Part shown: in pieces, positions 1-8,493 of the stretch
Numbering within the stretch: the first letter of the stretch is position 1
How the letters are laid out: each line of letters starts with the position of its first letter
Assembly (NCBI RefSeq): GCF_001280255.1
Contig: NZ_LHCI01000106.1
Location: 986,120-1,050,119, forward strand
Direction of reading: 5' to 3'
DNA from: Thermus aquaticus
Lineage (GTDB): Bacteria; Deinococcota; Deinococci; Deinococcales; Thermaceae
Length of the DNA stretch: 64,000 nt
Program-made: the position numbers and the translations under genes
Notes under the pieces: model-generated
Told to the model about the DNA's origin: nothing
What the model saw: only the letters and a program-made list of their open reading frames with translations
The model's database searches: none

Positions 1-352
1 GCTCCTTCCTTTCCTGAACCACCCTGCGGTCCTTTTCCAGATAGGCCCCGATCTCTAGGTTCTCCTCCACGGTGAGGCGGGGGAAGATCTTCCGCCCCTC
101 GGGCACGTGCCCCACCCCCAGGGCCACGATCTGGTGGGCGGGGAGGCGGTGGATGGGCTTGCCCTGGTAGAGGACCTCTCCCCGTTTTGGCTTTACCAGG
201 CCGGATATGGTCCTTAGGGTGGTGCTCTTGCCGGCCCCGTTGGAGCCGATCAGGGTCACGATCTCCCCCTCCTCCACCCGGAGGGAGATGCCCTTTAGGG
301 CGTGGATGTGGCCGTAGTAGGTGTGGACCTCCTTGAGCTCCAGGAGGCTCAT
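1..352 (-). CDS. livF: Branched-chain amino acid ABC transporter ATP-binding protein LivF (partial, 3' end outside window)
   Basis: This is the second ATPase of the LIV-type importer encoded up to position 4661. The start ATG (352-350) overlaps the livG stop as ATGA. About 117 codons are visible; they begin MSLLELKEVHTYYG and contain a Walker A motif GSNGAGKS near residue 38, followed by a Q-loop-type region (VGHVPEGRKIF) typical of LivF. The signature and Walker B motifs lie beyond the window edge. It should pair with LivG on the LivH/LivM permease at the inner face of the membrane. Identification as LivF rather than LivG rests on the short form and the last place in the operon. Confidence 0.9.
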   Translation of the reverse strand, partial: MSLLELKEVHTYYGHIHALKGISLRVEEGEIVTLIGSNGAGKSTTLRTISGLVKPKRGEVLYQGKPIHRLPAHQIVALGVGHVPEGRKIFPRLTVEENLEIGAYLEKDRRVVQERKE

Positions 353-1128
353 GCGGCACCTCCTGCGGCCCCCTTGCCCAGGTAGGCCTCAATGACCCGG
401 GGGTTTTTGCGCACCTCCTCCGGGGTCCCCTCGGCGATCTTGGCCCCATAGTCCAAGACGGCGATGCGGTCGGAGATGCGCATCACGAGGCGCATGTCGT
501 GCTCAATGAGGACGATGGTGATGCCGAGCTCCTCCCTTAGCCGCCCGATGAAGGCCTGGAGCTCCTCGGTCTCCCTGGGGTTCATGCCCGCCGCCGGCTC
601 GTCCAGGAGGAGGAGCCTGGGCTTTAGGGCCAGGGCCCGGGCGATCTCCAGCCTCCTTTGCTCCCCGTAGGGGAGGTTTCTGGCCAGCTCGTCCTTCCGG
701 TGGAGGAGGCCCACGTAGTCCAAAAGCCTTTCCGCCTCCTCCTTGGCCCGCCTCTCCTCCCGCCGGGCCAGGGGCGTGCGGAGGAGGGCGTGGAAGTAGG
801 GCACGCGGATGTGGATGTGCATGCCCACCAGGATGTTCTCCAGGACGGTCATGGCCCCGAAGAGGCGGATGTTCTGGAAGGTGCGCCCCACCCCCTCCTT
901 GGCGATGCGGTCGGGGGAGAAGCCGGTCACGTCCTTGCCGAAGAGGCGGATGCGGCCCCCGTCGGGGGCGTAGATGCCGGTGAGGAGGTTGAAGAAGGTG
1001 GTCTTGCCGGCGCCGTTGGGCCCGATGACGGAGAAGATCTCCCCCTGGTTCACCTCGAGGCTCACCTCGTTCACCGCCACCAGGCCGCCGAATCGCTTGG
1101 TGACCTGCTGGACCTCGAGGGCCTTCAT
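349..1128 (-). CDS. livG: Branched-chain amino acid ABC transporter ATP-binding protein LivG
   Basis: A 259-residue ATPase of the hydrophobic amino acid uptake (HAAT/LIV) family. Walker A is GPNGAGKT at about residues 36-43, the Q-loop region reads GVGRTFQNIRLF, the signature is the LivG-type [15 protein letters not shown] near residue 152, and Walker B is LLLLDEPAAGMNP. It hydrolyses ATP to drive import through LivH/LivM. It overlaps livM upstream by 4 bases (ATGA) and livF downstream in the same way, so the cluster is one transcript. A second LivG is encoded at 57067, so the genome has at least two such transporters. Confidence 0.95.
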   Translation of the reverse strand: MKALEVQQVTKRFGGLVAVNEVSLEVNQGEIFSVIGPNGAGKTTFFNLLTGIYAPDGGRIRLFGKDVTGFSPDRIAKEGVGRTFQNIRLFGAMTVLENILVGMHIHIRVPYFHALLRTPLARREERRAKEEAERLLDYVGLLHRKDELARNLPYGEQRRLEIARALALKPRLLLLDEPAAGMNPRETEELQAFIGRLREELGITIVLIEHDMRLVMRISDRIAVLDYGAKIAEGTPEEVRKNPRVIEAYLGKGAAGGAA

Positions 1129-2456
1129 GCTTCCTCCTCCATCTCCGCCCGGTGGCGCCTTTCCGGGATGAGGCCCGTGGGCCGGTAGATCATCATGAGC
1201 ACCAGGATAATCCCCAGGACCAGCCTCTCGTACTTGGCGGGGTCCACCTGGCTCGGGATCTGGGGCAGGCTGGTGCGCACGAACTCGCTGAAGGTCTTGA
1301 GGACGTCCAGGTTAAGGATGGAGAGGGCCGCCGCCCCCAGGATGGCCCCGGGGATGGAGCCCATCCCTCCCAGGATCACCATGGCCAGGATGGTGATGGA
1401 GGCGAGGAGGGTGAAGGACTCGGGGGAGACAAAGGTGCGCTGGGCGGCGTAGATGACCCCCATGGCCCCGGAGAAGGCGGCCCCGGTCATGAAGGCGATG
1501 AGCTTGGTGGGCAGGAGGGGGATGCCCATGGAGCGGGCGGCCACCTCGTCCTCCCGAATGGCCGTCCAGGCCCGGCCGAAGCGGGAGTTGGCCAGGTTGA
1601 GGTTGACGAGGACCACGAGCCCGATCATGAGAAGGACCAGAAGGTAGAAGAAGAGTTGGTAGTCCGTGGTCCGGTCCAGGGGGATGCCCAGGGCGCTGGT
1701 GAGGTCGCGGAACCAGTCTATGGGAGGGCGCCCTACCGGGGTGATCCCCTGGGGGCCGTTGGTGATGTTGATGGGGTGGTCCAGGTTGTTGGCCAGGATC
1801 CGCACCACCTCCCCCAGGCCCAGGGTGACGATGGCCAGGTAGTCCCCCCGAAGGCGCACGGCGGGCAGGCCGATGAGGAGGCCGGTGATGGCGGTGGTGA
1901 CGATGGCGATCCCCATAAAAAGGTACATGTACTCCCCGGGGAGGGGGAAGTTCCCCTGCATAAAGTTCTGGGCCTGGGGGCTACCGAAGATGGCCCAGGT
2001 GTAGGCGCCCACGGCGAAGAAGGCGGCGTAGCCCAGGTCCAGAAGCCCCGCCATGCCCACCACCACGTTGAGGCCCAGGGCCATGGCGGCGTAGATGCCG
2101 ATCTGGATCCCCAGTTCAAAGATGAACGTGTTGGCGAAGCCCGCCAGGGGCACGGAGACCAGGAGGATGGCGAGGCCCAGAAGCGCCCGGATCCAGTTGG
2201 GGATGCGGGGCAGGGTGGTGAGGGCCACCAGGATGCCCACCAGGCCGATGAGGCCCAGGGTGTTGCCGGAGCGCCAAAGCCCCAGGGTGAAGGCCAGGGT
2301 GAGGAGGGCGAGGCTCAGGGTGCGCGCCTGGGGGGAGAGGCGCAGGAAGGCGGCCGCTCCCAAGGCCACGAGGCCGAAGAGGTTGCTGAGGGCCCCTGGG
2401 GCCCAGAAGGCCAGCCCCAGGTAGGCCAGGCTGAGGAGGAGGGCAAGGCCGGTCAT
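1125..2456 (-). CDS. livM: Branched-chain amino acid ABC transporter permease LivM
   Basis: A 443-residue integral membrane protein, longer than a typical LivM of about 300-350 residues because of some 110 extra hydrophobic residues at the N-terminus that could add transmembrane segments. The core carries the family landmarks: GLNVVVGMAGLLDLGYAAFFAVGAY in the first third and, near the C-terminus, the conserved cytoplasmic stretch AIREDEVAARSMGI followed by GAAFSGAMGVIYA and ILGGMGSIPGA. It forms the membrane channel with LivH. It overlaps livH and livG by 4 bases each. The paralogue at 60579 lacks the N-terminal extension. Confidence 0.93.
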   Translation of the reverse strand: MTGLALLLSLAYLGLAFWAPGALSNLFGLVALGAAAFLRLSPQARTLSLALLTLAFTLGLWRSGNTLGLIGLVGILVALTTLPRIPNWIRALLGLAILLVSVPLAGFANTFIFELGIQIGIYAAMALGLNVVVGMAGLLDLGYAAFFAVGAYTWAIFGSPQAQNFMQGNFPLPGEYMYLFMGIAIVTTAITGLLIGLPAVRLRGDYLAIVTLGLGEVVRILANNLDHPINITNGPQGITPVGRPPIDWFRDLTSALGIPLDRTTDYQLFFYLLVLLMIGLVVLVNLNLANSRFGRAWTAIREDEVAARSMGIPLLPTKLIAFMTGAAFSGAMGVIYAAQRTFVSPESFTLLASITILAMVILGGMGSIPGAILGAAALSILNLDVLKTFSEFVRTSLPQIPSQVDPAKYERLVLGIILVLMMIYRPTGLIPERRHRAEMEEEA

Positions 2457-3421
2457 ACTTTCTCCCTCACCACCTGCCCCAGGAGGCCCTGGGGCCGCAC
2501 CAGCAGAATGAAGACGAGGAGGAGGAAAGCCACCACGTCCTTGTACTCGGTGCCGAAGTTGCCGTTGGTCAGGATGGGCAGGTAGGTGCCGAAGAAGTTC
2601 TCCAGCTGCCCCAGGACCAGGCCGCCCAGCATGGCCCCGGGGATGTTGCCGATGCCCCCAAGGACGGCGGCGGTGAAGGCTTTGACTCCGGGTAGGAAGC
2701 CTACGTAGGGGGTGATGACGGTGTACTGCAAAGCGAAGAGGACCCCGGCCACCCCGCCCAGGGAGCCCCCGATGAGGAAGGTGCGGGAGATGATCCGGTC
2801 GGGGTCAATGCCCATGAGGCTGGCGGTGTGGAGGTCCTGGGCCACGGCCCGGATGGCCACCCCCAGCTTGGTGCGGTTCACCAGGTAGGTGAGGCCCAGG
2901 AGCATGAGGATGGACACCCCGATGAGGATGAGGGACTTGGCCTGGACGAAAATCGCCCCGCCGAAGAGGTCAAAGAAGCCCTCCAGGTCCTCCATCGTGC
3001 GCATGCGCAGGAAGAACTCGTTGTGCCAGAGGCCCTCTATGAGGCGCACCAGGTCCTGGAGGATGAAGGAGACCCCAATGGCGGTGACCAGGGGGACGAG
3101 GCGGTTGGTGGTGCCCCGCTTCCTCAAGGGGCGGTAGGCGAAGCGCTCCACAAGGATGGCGGTCATCCCCGAGATGGCTCCTGCCAGGAGCAGGGCCACC
3201 AGGAGGAGGAGGAAGCCGTTTCCAATATGGGGACCCAGGTAGCGGAAGACCTCCACCCCCACCACCGCCCCGATCATGAAGACCTCGGCGTGGGCGAAGT
3301 TGATGAGCTCCAAAACCCCGTAGACCATGGTGTACCCCAGGGCCACCATGGCGTAAACGAAGCCCAGGACGAAGCCGTCAAAGATCACCTGGGGCAAGAG
3401 AACCAGGATTTGCTCTAGCAA
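2453..3421 (-). CDS. livH: Branched-chain amino acid ABC transporter permease LivH
   Basis: A 322-residue multi-spanning permease. The N-terminal part contains the LivH hallmark YAMVALGYTMVYGVLELINFAHAE, which is exactly the segment missing from the damaged paralogue at 59756. The later conserved elements AVAQDLHTASLMGI, GGVAGVLFALQY and AAVLGGIGNIPGAMLGG are present. It starts 67 bases downstream of the binding-protein gene, after a strong hairpin that may set its expression below that of the binding protein. Confidence 0.94.
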   Translation of the reverse strand: MLEQILVLLPQVIFDGFVLGFVYAMVALGYTMVYGVLELINFAHAEVFMIGAVVGVEVFRYLGPHIGNGFLLLLVALLLAGAISGMTAILVERFAYRPLRKRGTTNRLVPLVTAIGVSFILQDLVRLIEGLWHNEFFLRMRTMEDLEGFFDLFGGAIFVQAKSLILIGVSILMLLGLTYLVNRTKLGVAIRAVAQDLHTASLMGIDPDRIISRTFLIGGSLGGVAGVLFALQYTVITPYVGFLPGVKAFTAAVLGGIGNIPGAMLGGLVLGQLENFFGTYLPILTNGNFGTEYKDVVAFLLLVFILLVRPQGLLGQVVREKV

Positions 3422-3444
3422 GGTCCCTCCTTTCTCCGGGCCAA

Positions 3445-3468
3445 GGGGGTGGCCCTAAGGCCACCCCC
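3445..3468 (-). terminator. Intercistronic hairpin between livK and livH (attenuator or mRNA stabiliser)
   Basis: A perfect inverted repeat with arms GGGGGTGGCC and GGCCACCCCC around a 4-base loop lies in the only sizeable gap of the operon. No T-run follows on the transcribed strand, so it is more likely a partial terminator or 3'-end protector for livK mRNA than a full stop. Binding-protein genes are commonly expressed above their permeases by this kind of element; that role is inferred here. Confidence 0.65.
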
Positions 3469-3488
3469 TAAAGTTTAGCCCTTGGGGT

Positions 3489-4661
3489 TTACTGGGAGCC
3501 GGGGGGCGCCAACTCAATGATGCGGATCAGCTTGTTGTCGGCCCAGTTGCCGGTGGCGGCCACCTGCATGACGAAGTAGCGGGCCCTCTTGTTGTCGCCC
3601 TTGTCGTCAAACTCAATGGTGCCGGTGAGCCCCTCCATCTTGACCTTGCGAACCTCCTGGCTCACCTGCTCCCGGGTGGGCTTCCTGCCGCCAGAGGCCT
3701 TGATGGCGTTCTCCAGGGCCATGAGGATGACGTTGGCGGCGTCGTAGGCGTAGATGCCGAAGCCCTCAATCTCCTTGCCGTACTTCTGCTTGAACTTCTG
3801 GGCCACGGCCTTGGCCTTGGGGAAGGCGGAGACGGGGCCGGCCACCGTGGTGTAGAAGGTGCCGGCGGCATTCTCCTTGCCCGCCAGGCGCACGAACTCG
3901 CTGGCGTCCAGGCCGTCGCCGCCCATGAGGCGGGTCTTGACGCCCCGCTCCCTAAGCTGCTTCACGAAGGGACCGATCTGGCTGTAAATCCCGCCGAAGT
4001 AGATGAGCTCGGGGACGGGCCGGGCCCCGCGGATCTGGTTGATGATGGGCACGAAGTTGGCCTGCTCCTCGGTGCCCACGAAGGCCACCGTCCTTCCGCC
4101 CAGGGCCTCGAGGCGCTTCCTGAACTCCTCCGCCAGGCCCTGGCCGTAGGTGGTCTTGTCGTGGATGATGAAGACGTTCCTCACCTTCAGGTTGTTGACG
4201 GCGTACTCGGCGCCCACGGGCCCCTGCACGTCGTCGCGGCCGCAGATGCGGTTCACGTTGGGAAGCCTGCGGTCCGTGACCCGGGGAGCGGTGTTGGCGG
4301 GGGAGACCATGACCAGGCCCACCCGGGCGTAGACCTCGCTGGCGGGGATGGCCACGCCGGAGTTCAGGTGGCCCACCACGCCCAGGATGTCGGGGTCGTT
4401 GATGATGCGGTTGGCGTTGGCCACGCCCACGTCGGGGTTGGCCTGGTCGTCGTAGGGGACCAGCTGGAGGTCAAAGCCCAACGCCCGGAAGCGGGCCTTG
4501 GCGTCTTCTATGGCCAGCTCCGCCCCCAGCTTGATCTGCTCCCCCAGGGCCGCCTGGGGGCCCGACAGAGGAGACTGGCTAGCGATCTTGATGACGTTGG
4601 CCTGGCCCAGGGCCATGCCCAGGGCGGCTACACCTGCTACCAGAAACCCGACTTTCCTCAT
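3489..4661 (-). CDS. livK: Branched-chain amino acid ABC transporter substrate-binding protein
   Basis: A 390-residue periplasmic binding protein of the Leu/Ile/Val family (type I fold). The signal peptide MRKVGFLVAGVAALGMALGQ is followed by the mature start ANVIKIASQSPLSGPQAALG, the family's ligand-proximal strand. The conserved GVVGHLNSGVAIPASEVYAR and VMVSPANTAPRVTDR segments are visible. I chose the ATG at 4661 because AGGAGGT sits at the right distance before it; an in-frame GTG two codons upstream would overlap that site. It is the first gene of the operon and has a strong sigma-70-type promoter. The exact ligand cannot be read from sequence. Confidence 0.93.
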   Translation of the reverse strand: MRKVGFLVAGVAALGMALGQANVIKIASQSPLSGPQAALGEQIKLGAELAIEDAKARFRALGFDLQLVPYDDQANPDVGVANANRIINDPDILGVVGHLNSGVAIPASEVYARVGLVMVSPANTAPRVTDRRLPNVNRICGRDDVQGPVGAEYAVNNLKVRNVFIIHDKTTYGQGLAEEFRKRLEALGGRTVAFVGTEEQANFVPIINQIRGARPVPELIYFGGIYSQIGPFVKQLRERGVKTRLMGGDGLDASEFVRLAGKENAAGTFYTTVAGPVSAFPKAKAVAQKFKQKYGKEIEGFGIYAYDAANVILMALENAIKASGGRKPTREQVSQEVRKVKMEGLTGTIEFDDKGDNKRARYFVMQVAATGNWADNKLIRIIELAPPGSQ

Positions 4662-4699
4662 AGGCACCTCCTCGGCACGCGTTCGCGTTGCGGTCCCAT

Positions 4700-4728
4700 T
4701 CTATAGGGGGGGTGTGGGGCCTTGTCAA
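4700..4728 (-). promoter_or_regulatory. Promoter of the livKHMGF operon
   Basis: On the minus strand, TTGACA (4728-4723) is followed after exactly 17 bases by TATAGA (4705-4700). The predicted start of transcription is near 4693, which gives a leader of about 32 bases carrying an AGGAGGT ribosome-binding site before the ATG at 4661. Confidence 0.8.
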
Positions 4729-4771
4729 CGCCCTCCTGGAAGTTTATGCCTGACCCACCGGTCAAAGCCCC

Positions 4772-6112
4772 TCAGTACGTGGCCAAGTACTGGTCCAGCT
4801 CCCACTGGTGGACCGTGACCCGGTAGTCGTCCCATTCCATCTGCTTGGCCTGGAGGAAGTGGGTGTAGACGTGCTCGCCCAGGGCTTCCCGGATCACGGG
4901 GTCCTTCTTGAGGGCCTCGAGAGCCTCCCTCAGGGTGCCCGGGAGCTCCCGGATCTTGTGCTTGCGCTTCTCCCGCACGCTCATCTGGTAGATGTTGCGC
5001 TGGATGGGGGGCGGGGGGAGGAGCTTGCGCTCAATGCCGTCTATGGCGGCGGCGGCCATGACCGCCAGGGCCAGGTAGGGGTTGCAGGAGGGGTCGGGCA
5101 TCCGGAGCTCGGCCCGGGTGCCCACACCCCTCCGGGCGGGGATGCGGATCATGGCGGAGCGGTTGGAGGCGGACCAGGCGATGTTGGTGGGGGCCTCGTA
5201 CCCCGGGGTGAGGCGCTTGTAGGAGTTCACCAGGGGGTTGGTGATGGCCACCATGCCCTCGGCGTGCTCCAGAAGCCCGGCGATGAAGTGAAGGGCGGTC
5301 TGGGAGAGCTGGTACTCGGCCTCGGGGTCAAAGAAGGCGTTCTGCCCGTCCTTGAAGAGGGAGAGGTGGGTGTGCATGCCGCTGCCGTTGATGCCCCGGA
5401 TGGGCTTGGGCAGGAAGGTGGCGTGGAGGCCGTGGTTGAGGGCGACGCGCTTCACCACCCACTTGAAGGTGGCGATGTTGTCGGCGGTGGTGAGGGCGTC
5501 GGCGTACTTGAAGTCAATCTCGTGCTGGCCCGGGGCCACCTCGTGGTGGCTGGCCTCAATCTCAAAGCCCATGGCCACCAGGGCGTTGACCATGTCCCGC
5601 CGGGCCTCCTCGCCCTTGTCTATGGGAGCCAGGTCAAAGTAGCCCGCCTTGTCGTGGGTCTCCACCGTGGGGAGGCCCTCGGGGGTCCTGAGGAAGAGGA
5701 AGAACTCGGGTTCGGGGCCGGCGTACATGTTGTCAAACCCGAGCTTCTGCAGCCGCTCAATCTGGCGCTTCAGCACATACCGGGGGTCTCCCTCAAAGGG
5801 GCGGCCGTCGGGGTAGGTGACGTCGCAGATGAGCCGGGCCACCCGGCCCCGGGCGGGGTCCTCCACGCCGTCCGGGAGGATGACGAAGGTGTTGTAGTCG
5901 GGCTTGAGGAGCATGTCCGACTCCTCAATGCGGGTGAAGCCCTCAATGGAGGAGCCGTCAAACATGATCTCCCCGTCCAGGGCCTTCTCAAACTGGGACT
6001 CGGGTACCTCCACGTTCTTGACCACGCCCAGGATGTCCGTGATCTGAAGCCGCAAAAACTTGACCTTTTCCCCCTTCAGGGCTTTTAAAATCTCGGCCTT
6101 GGTGTATCCCAT
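4772..6112 (-). CDS. glnA: Glutamine synthetase, type I
   Basis: This enzyme makes glutamine from glutamate, ammonia and ATP. The 446-residue length fits the shorter GSI-alpha class. Visible landmarks are FDGSSIEGF near residue 55, the metal/glutamate region [24 protein letters not shown], the ATP-loop region [38 protein letters not shown] split across the active site, and the C-terminal half. The classical adenylylation loop (NLYDLP) is absent; the equivalent place reads [21 protein letters not shown], so regulation by GlnE-type adenylylation is not expected. The start [12 protein letters not shown] at 6112 is chosen because GGAGG precedes it by 8 bases; the open frame extends 28 codons upstream without family similarity. 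Confidence 0.96.
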   Translation of the reverse strand: MGYTKAEILKALKGEKVKFLRLQITDILGVVKNVEVPESQFEKALDGEIMFDGSSIEGFTRIEESDMLLKPDYNTFVILPDGVEDPARGRVARLICDVTYPDGRPFEGDPRYVLKRQIERLQKLGFDNMYAGPEPEFFLFLRTPEGLPTVETHDKAGYFDLAPIDKGEEARRDMVNALVAMGFEIEASHHEVAPGQHEIDFKYADALTTADNIATFKWVVKRVALNHGLHATFLPKPIRGINGSGMHTHLSLFKDGQNAFFDPEAEYQLSQTALHFIAGLLEHAEGMVAITNPLVNSYKRLTPGYEAPTNIAWSASNRSAMIRIPARRGVGTRAELRMPDPSCNPYLALAVMAAAAIDGIERKLLPPPPIQRNIYQMSVREKRKHKIRELPGTLREALEALKKDPVIREALGEHVYTHFLQAKQMEWDDYRVTVHQWELDQYLATY

Positions 6113-6173
6113 GCTCACCGCCTCCTTTATTTGGGTCCGGAGTTTCGCCGTTTTCCCCCCGGACTTGTGGCGG

Positions 6174-6203
6174 AGTGTACCGGAAAAAGTGGTCATGTGT
6201 CAA
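6174..6203 (-). promoter_or_regulatory. Promoter of glnA
   Basis: Minus-strand TTGACA (6203-6198) and TACACT (6179-6174) are separated by 18 bases. The leader of about 55 bases contains an inverted repeat GTCCGG/CCGGAC (6136-6141 and 6160-6165) ahead of the ribosome-binding site, which could form a hairpin in the 5' untranslated region. I see no obvious nitrogen-regulator operator. Confidence 0.7.
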
Positions 6204-6254
6204 GAGTCTAGAGGTCAAACGGCAAATTTAGGTGGTACGTTTGGCCTATGCGGG

Positions 6255-6290
6255 GGTCTGACACTGGTCTGACCGGGGGCGTTTTAAACT
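6255..6290 (+). promoter_or_regulatory. Pho-box-like direct repeat and -10 element upstream of the 5'-nucleotidase gene
   Basis: Two copies of GGTCTGAC (6255-6262 and 6266-6273) are spaced 11 bases apart. The -10 hexamer TAAACT lies at 6285-6290, 11 bases after the second repeat, and no -35 hexamer is recognisable. Two 7-base repeats with a 4-base gap just upstream of the -10 is the layout of enterobacterial PhoB boxes, although the repeat sequence itself differs. A link to phosphate starvation is therefore inferred from layout and from the downstream gene. Confidence 0.5.
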
Positions 6291-6307
6291 GGGGGCCGGA
6301 GGGCAGT

Positions 6308-7960
6308 ATGGTGAAGCGGCGGACGGTTTTAAAAGCGGGTCTAGCCCTTGGCGGTCTCGGGTTCGTGCGGGCCCAGGGAGGGTTCACCCTCACCCTGGTC
6401 CACACCAACGACACCCACGCCCACCTGGAGCCCATGGAGCTCACCCTTTCCGGCAAGAAGGTGAGGGTGGGGGGCGTGGCCCAGCGGGTGGCCTTTTTTG
6501 ACCGCCTCCGGGCCGGGCGTAGGAACCTCCTCTTCCTGGACGCGGGGGACGTCTTCCAGGGGACCCTTTACTTCAACCAGTACCGGGGCCTGGCGGACCG
6601 CTACTTCATGCACCGCATGCTCTACCGGGTCATGGCCCTGGGCAACCACGAGTTTGACCTGGGGCCGGGGCCCCTGGCGGACTTCCTCAAGGGGGCCAGG
6701 TTCAAGGTGGTCTCGGCCAACGTGGACGTGAGCGCCGAGCCCAGGCTCAAGGGCCTCTTCGCCCCCTACGCCATAGTGCAGGTGGGCGGGGAGAGGGTCG
6801 GGGTCATCGGCCTCACCACCCCGGACACCAAGGAGATCGCCAACCCCGGGCCCACCGTGGCCTTCCTGGACCCCTACGAGAGCGCCCAGAAGGCCGTCTA
6901 CGAGCTTTTGGCCAAGGGGGTTAACAAGATCGTCGTCCTCTCCCACCTGGGCTACGGGGAGGACCTGAAGCTGGCCCGGAGGCTGGTGGGGGCCCAGGTG
7001 ATCGTGGGGGGCCACTCCCACACCCTTCTGGGGAGCTTCCCCCACAAGGAGCTTGCCCCCGCCGGTCCCTACCCCACCGTGGTCAAGAACCCGGAGGGCA
7101 AGGACGTGCTGGTGGTCCAGGCCTGGGAGTGGGGGAAGGTGGTGGGCCTTCTGGAGGTCACCTTCGCCCCCACGGGGGAGCTTCTGGCCTACAAGGGCGA
7201 GGCCCTCCTCATGACCCCCGAGGTCGCCCCCGAGGACTTCTTCGCCAAGGAGGCCCTCCTGGCCTACGCCCAGCCGGTCATGGCCCTCATGGGGCAGGTC
7301 ATCGCCGAGGCCAAGGTGGACCTGGTGGGGGAGAGGGCCATCGTGCGCAAGCGGGAGAGCAACCTGGGCAACCTCATCGCCGACGGGATGGTGTGGAAGA
7401 CCAAGGGCGCCGGGGTCCAGATCGCCCTGCAAAACGGCGGGGGCATCCGGGCCTCCATCCCCAAGGGCCCCATCACCGTGGGCAAGGTCTACGAGGTCCT
7501 GCCCTTCGGCAACACCCTGGTGGTCATGGACTTGAAGGGGAAGGAGATCCTGGCCGCCTTGGAGAACGGGGTCTCCCAGTGGGAGCAGGGGGCTGGGCGC
7601 TTCCTGCAGGTCTCCGGCCTCCGCTACGCCTTTGACCTCGCCCGTCCCGCCGGGAGCCGGGTGGTGCGGGTGGAGGTGAAGACGGAGAAGGGCTTCGCGC
7701 CTCTGGACCTCGAGGCCACCTACCGGGTGGTGGTGAACAACTTCATCGCCAACGGCGGCGACGGCTTCACCGTGCTGAAGGAGGCCCAGGGCTACCGGGT
7801 GGACACCGGCTTCTCCGACGCCGAGAGCTTCATGGACTACCTGAAGGAGCTCAAGGTGGTGGAGGCCCAGGTGGAGGGCCGCATTGAGGTCCTGAACGAG
7901 CCCAAGGGGGAAAAGCCCGCTTACCTTGGCTACCGGATGCCGAGCCTGGTGGGGGTCTGA
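6308..7960 (+). CDS. Tat-exported 5'-nucleotidase / 2',3'-cyclic phosphodiesterase-type metallophosphatase
   Basis: A 550-residue protein of the UshA/CpdB family that releases phosphate from nucleotides outside the cytoplasm. The N-terminus MVKRRTVLKAGLALGGLGFV has a twin-arginine pattern (RRTVLK) followed by a hydrophobic stretch and an AQG cleavage region. The two-metal site is complete: HTNDTHAHLEP, FLDAGDVFQG, GNHEFDLG, VVLSHLGYG and GGHSHTLLG. The C-terminal substrate domain contains RKRESNLGNLIADG and LQNGGGIRASI, and the adenine-stacking region NFIANGGDGFTVL. The ATG at 6308 is preferred over an upstream in-frame ATG at 6248 because GGAGGG precedes it and the Tat motif then begins the protein. 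Confidence 0.9.
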   Translation: MVKRRTVLKAGLALGGLGFVRAQGGFTLTLVHTNDTHAHLEPMELTLSGKKVRVGGVAQRVAFFDRLRAGRRNLLFLDAGDVFQGTLYFNQYRGLADRYFMHRMLYRVMALGNHEFDLGPGPLADFLKGARFKVVSANVDVSAEPRLKGLFAPYAIVQVGGERVGVIGLTTPDTKEIANPGPTVAFLDPYESAQKAVYELLAKGVNKIVVLSHLGYGEDLKLARRLVGAQVIVGGHSHTLLGSFPHKELAPAGPYPTVVKNPEGKDVLVVQAWEWGKVVGLLEVTFAPTGELLAYKGEALLMTPEVAPEDFFAKEALLAYAQPVMALMGQVIAEAKVDLVGERAIVRKRESNLGNLIADGMVWKTKGAGVQIALQNGGGIRASIPKGPITVGKVYEVLPFGNTLVVMDLKGKEILAALENGVSQWEQGAGRFLQVSGLRYAFDLARPAGSRVVRVEVKTEKGFAPLDLEATYRVVVNNFIANGGDGFTVLKEAQGYRVDTGFSDAESFMDYLKELKVVEAQVEGRIEVLNEPKGEKPAYLGYRMPSLVGV

Positions 7961-7965
7961 TATCA

Positions 7966-8020
7966 CCCCATGCTGGTCCAAGCCAGCATGGGGGGCCCCG
8001 GCAAAAGGTTCCTGGGGAAG
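7966..8020 (+). repeat. Intergenic palindromic repeat, module A (copy 1)
   Basis: The core is a hairpin with 11-bp arms CCCCATGCTGG (7966-7976) and CCAGCATGGGG (7983-7993), followed by a conserved flank GGCCCCGGCAAAAGGTT. The same core and flank recur at 33062-33115 and, degraded, at 63751-63795. It follows the stop codon of the 5'-nucleotidase by 5 bases and may also act as its terminator. Confidence 0.75.
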
Positions 8021-8049
8021 TTTCTACTTAAAGAATGGGCCCCGGGGCC

Positions 8050-8493
8050 CTATTCCGCTGCCACCAGGACCAGGACCGGGTCCCCCACCCGCACCCTTCC
8101 ACTCTCCAGGACCCGGGCGTAGAGGCCCCGGCCCCCGTAGAGGAGCTTGGGGAGCCTCAGGTCAAACTGGGAGAGGCTGTTGCAGACGGTGCAGACCTGG
8201 GTGAGCTCCAAAAGGGCTTCCCCCACCCGGAGCCTGGCCCCGGGGGGAAGCCCGTGGGGGTCCAGGTCCAGGAGGAGGTTTTCCCCAAGGGCCCCGAAGG
8301 GGAGGTGGATGCCCGCCCTCTTCGCCTTCTCGTAGGCGGCGATCCCCGCCACCAGGAGGGCCCGGTTCGGGTCCTTGCCGGCGTGCCGGTCCCCCAGGGC
8401 CCCAAAGCCCGCCAAAAGGTCCAAGGCCTCTACCTGGGGCTTGGGAAGCCCGAAGCCCGTGCCCAGGTGGAGGGAGAGGACCCGGCCCGTCAT
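8050..8493 (-). CDS. MOSC domain-containing protein
   Basis: A 147-residue stand-alone MOSC domain. MOSC domains occur at the C-terminus of molybdenum cofactor sulfurases and in YiiM-type proteins and are thought to carry sulfur or act on molybdenum cofactor. The features seen are DRHAGKDPNRALLV (the GDRHA element), PFGALGENLLLD (the GENL element) and the conserved cysteine in LTQVCTVCNSLSQFD. Its start ATG overlaps the stop of the upstream cytochrome gene as ATGA, and the next gene up is a molybdenum enzyme, so a role in maturing that enzyme is plausible but inferred. Confidence 0.85.
   Translation of the reverse strand: MTGRVLSLHLGTGFGLPKPQVEALDLLAGFGALGDRHAGKDPNRALLVAGIAAYEKAKRAGIHLPFGALGENLLLDLDPHGLPPGARLRVGEALLELTQVCTVCNSLSQFDLRLPKLLYGGRGLYARVLESGRVRVGDPVLVLVAAE

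Noticed and set aside
1152..2585. A 477-codon open frame opposite livM
   Set aside because: It is a by-product of high GC at the third codon position of livM. Its protein is low-complexity (Gly, Asp, His, Gln) and matches no family. The same holds for the many long frames opposite glnA (4808-6088), the 5'-nucleotidase (6341-7981), the sulfite enzyme (9392-10540), yidC (54262-55515) and livM2 (60105-61757).
6113..6173. Glutamine riboswitch in the glnA leader
   Set aside because: Only one inverted repeat is visible in about 55 bases; no known glutamine riboswitch core was recognised.
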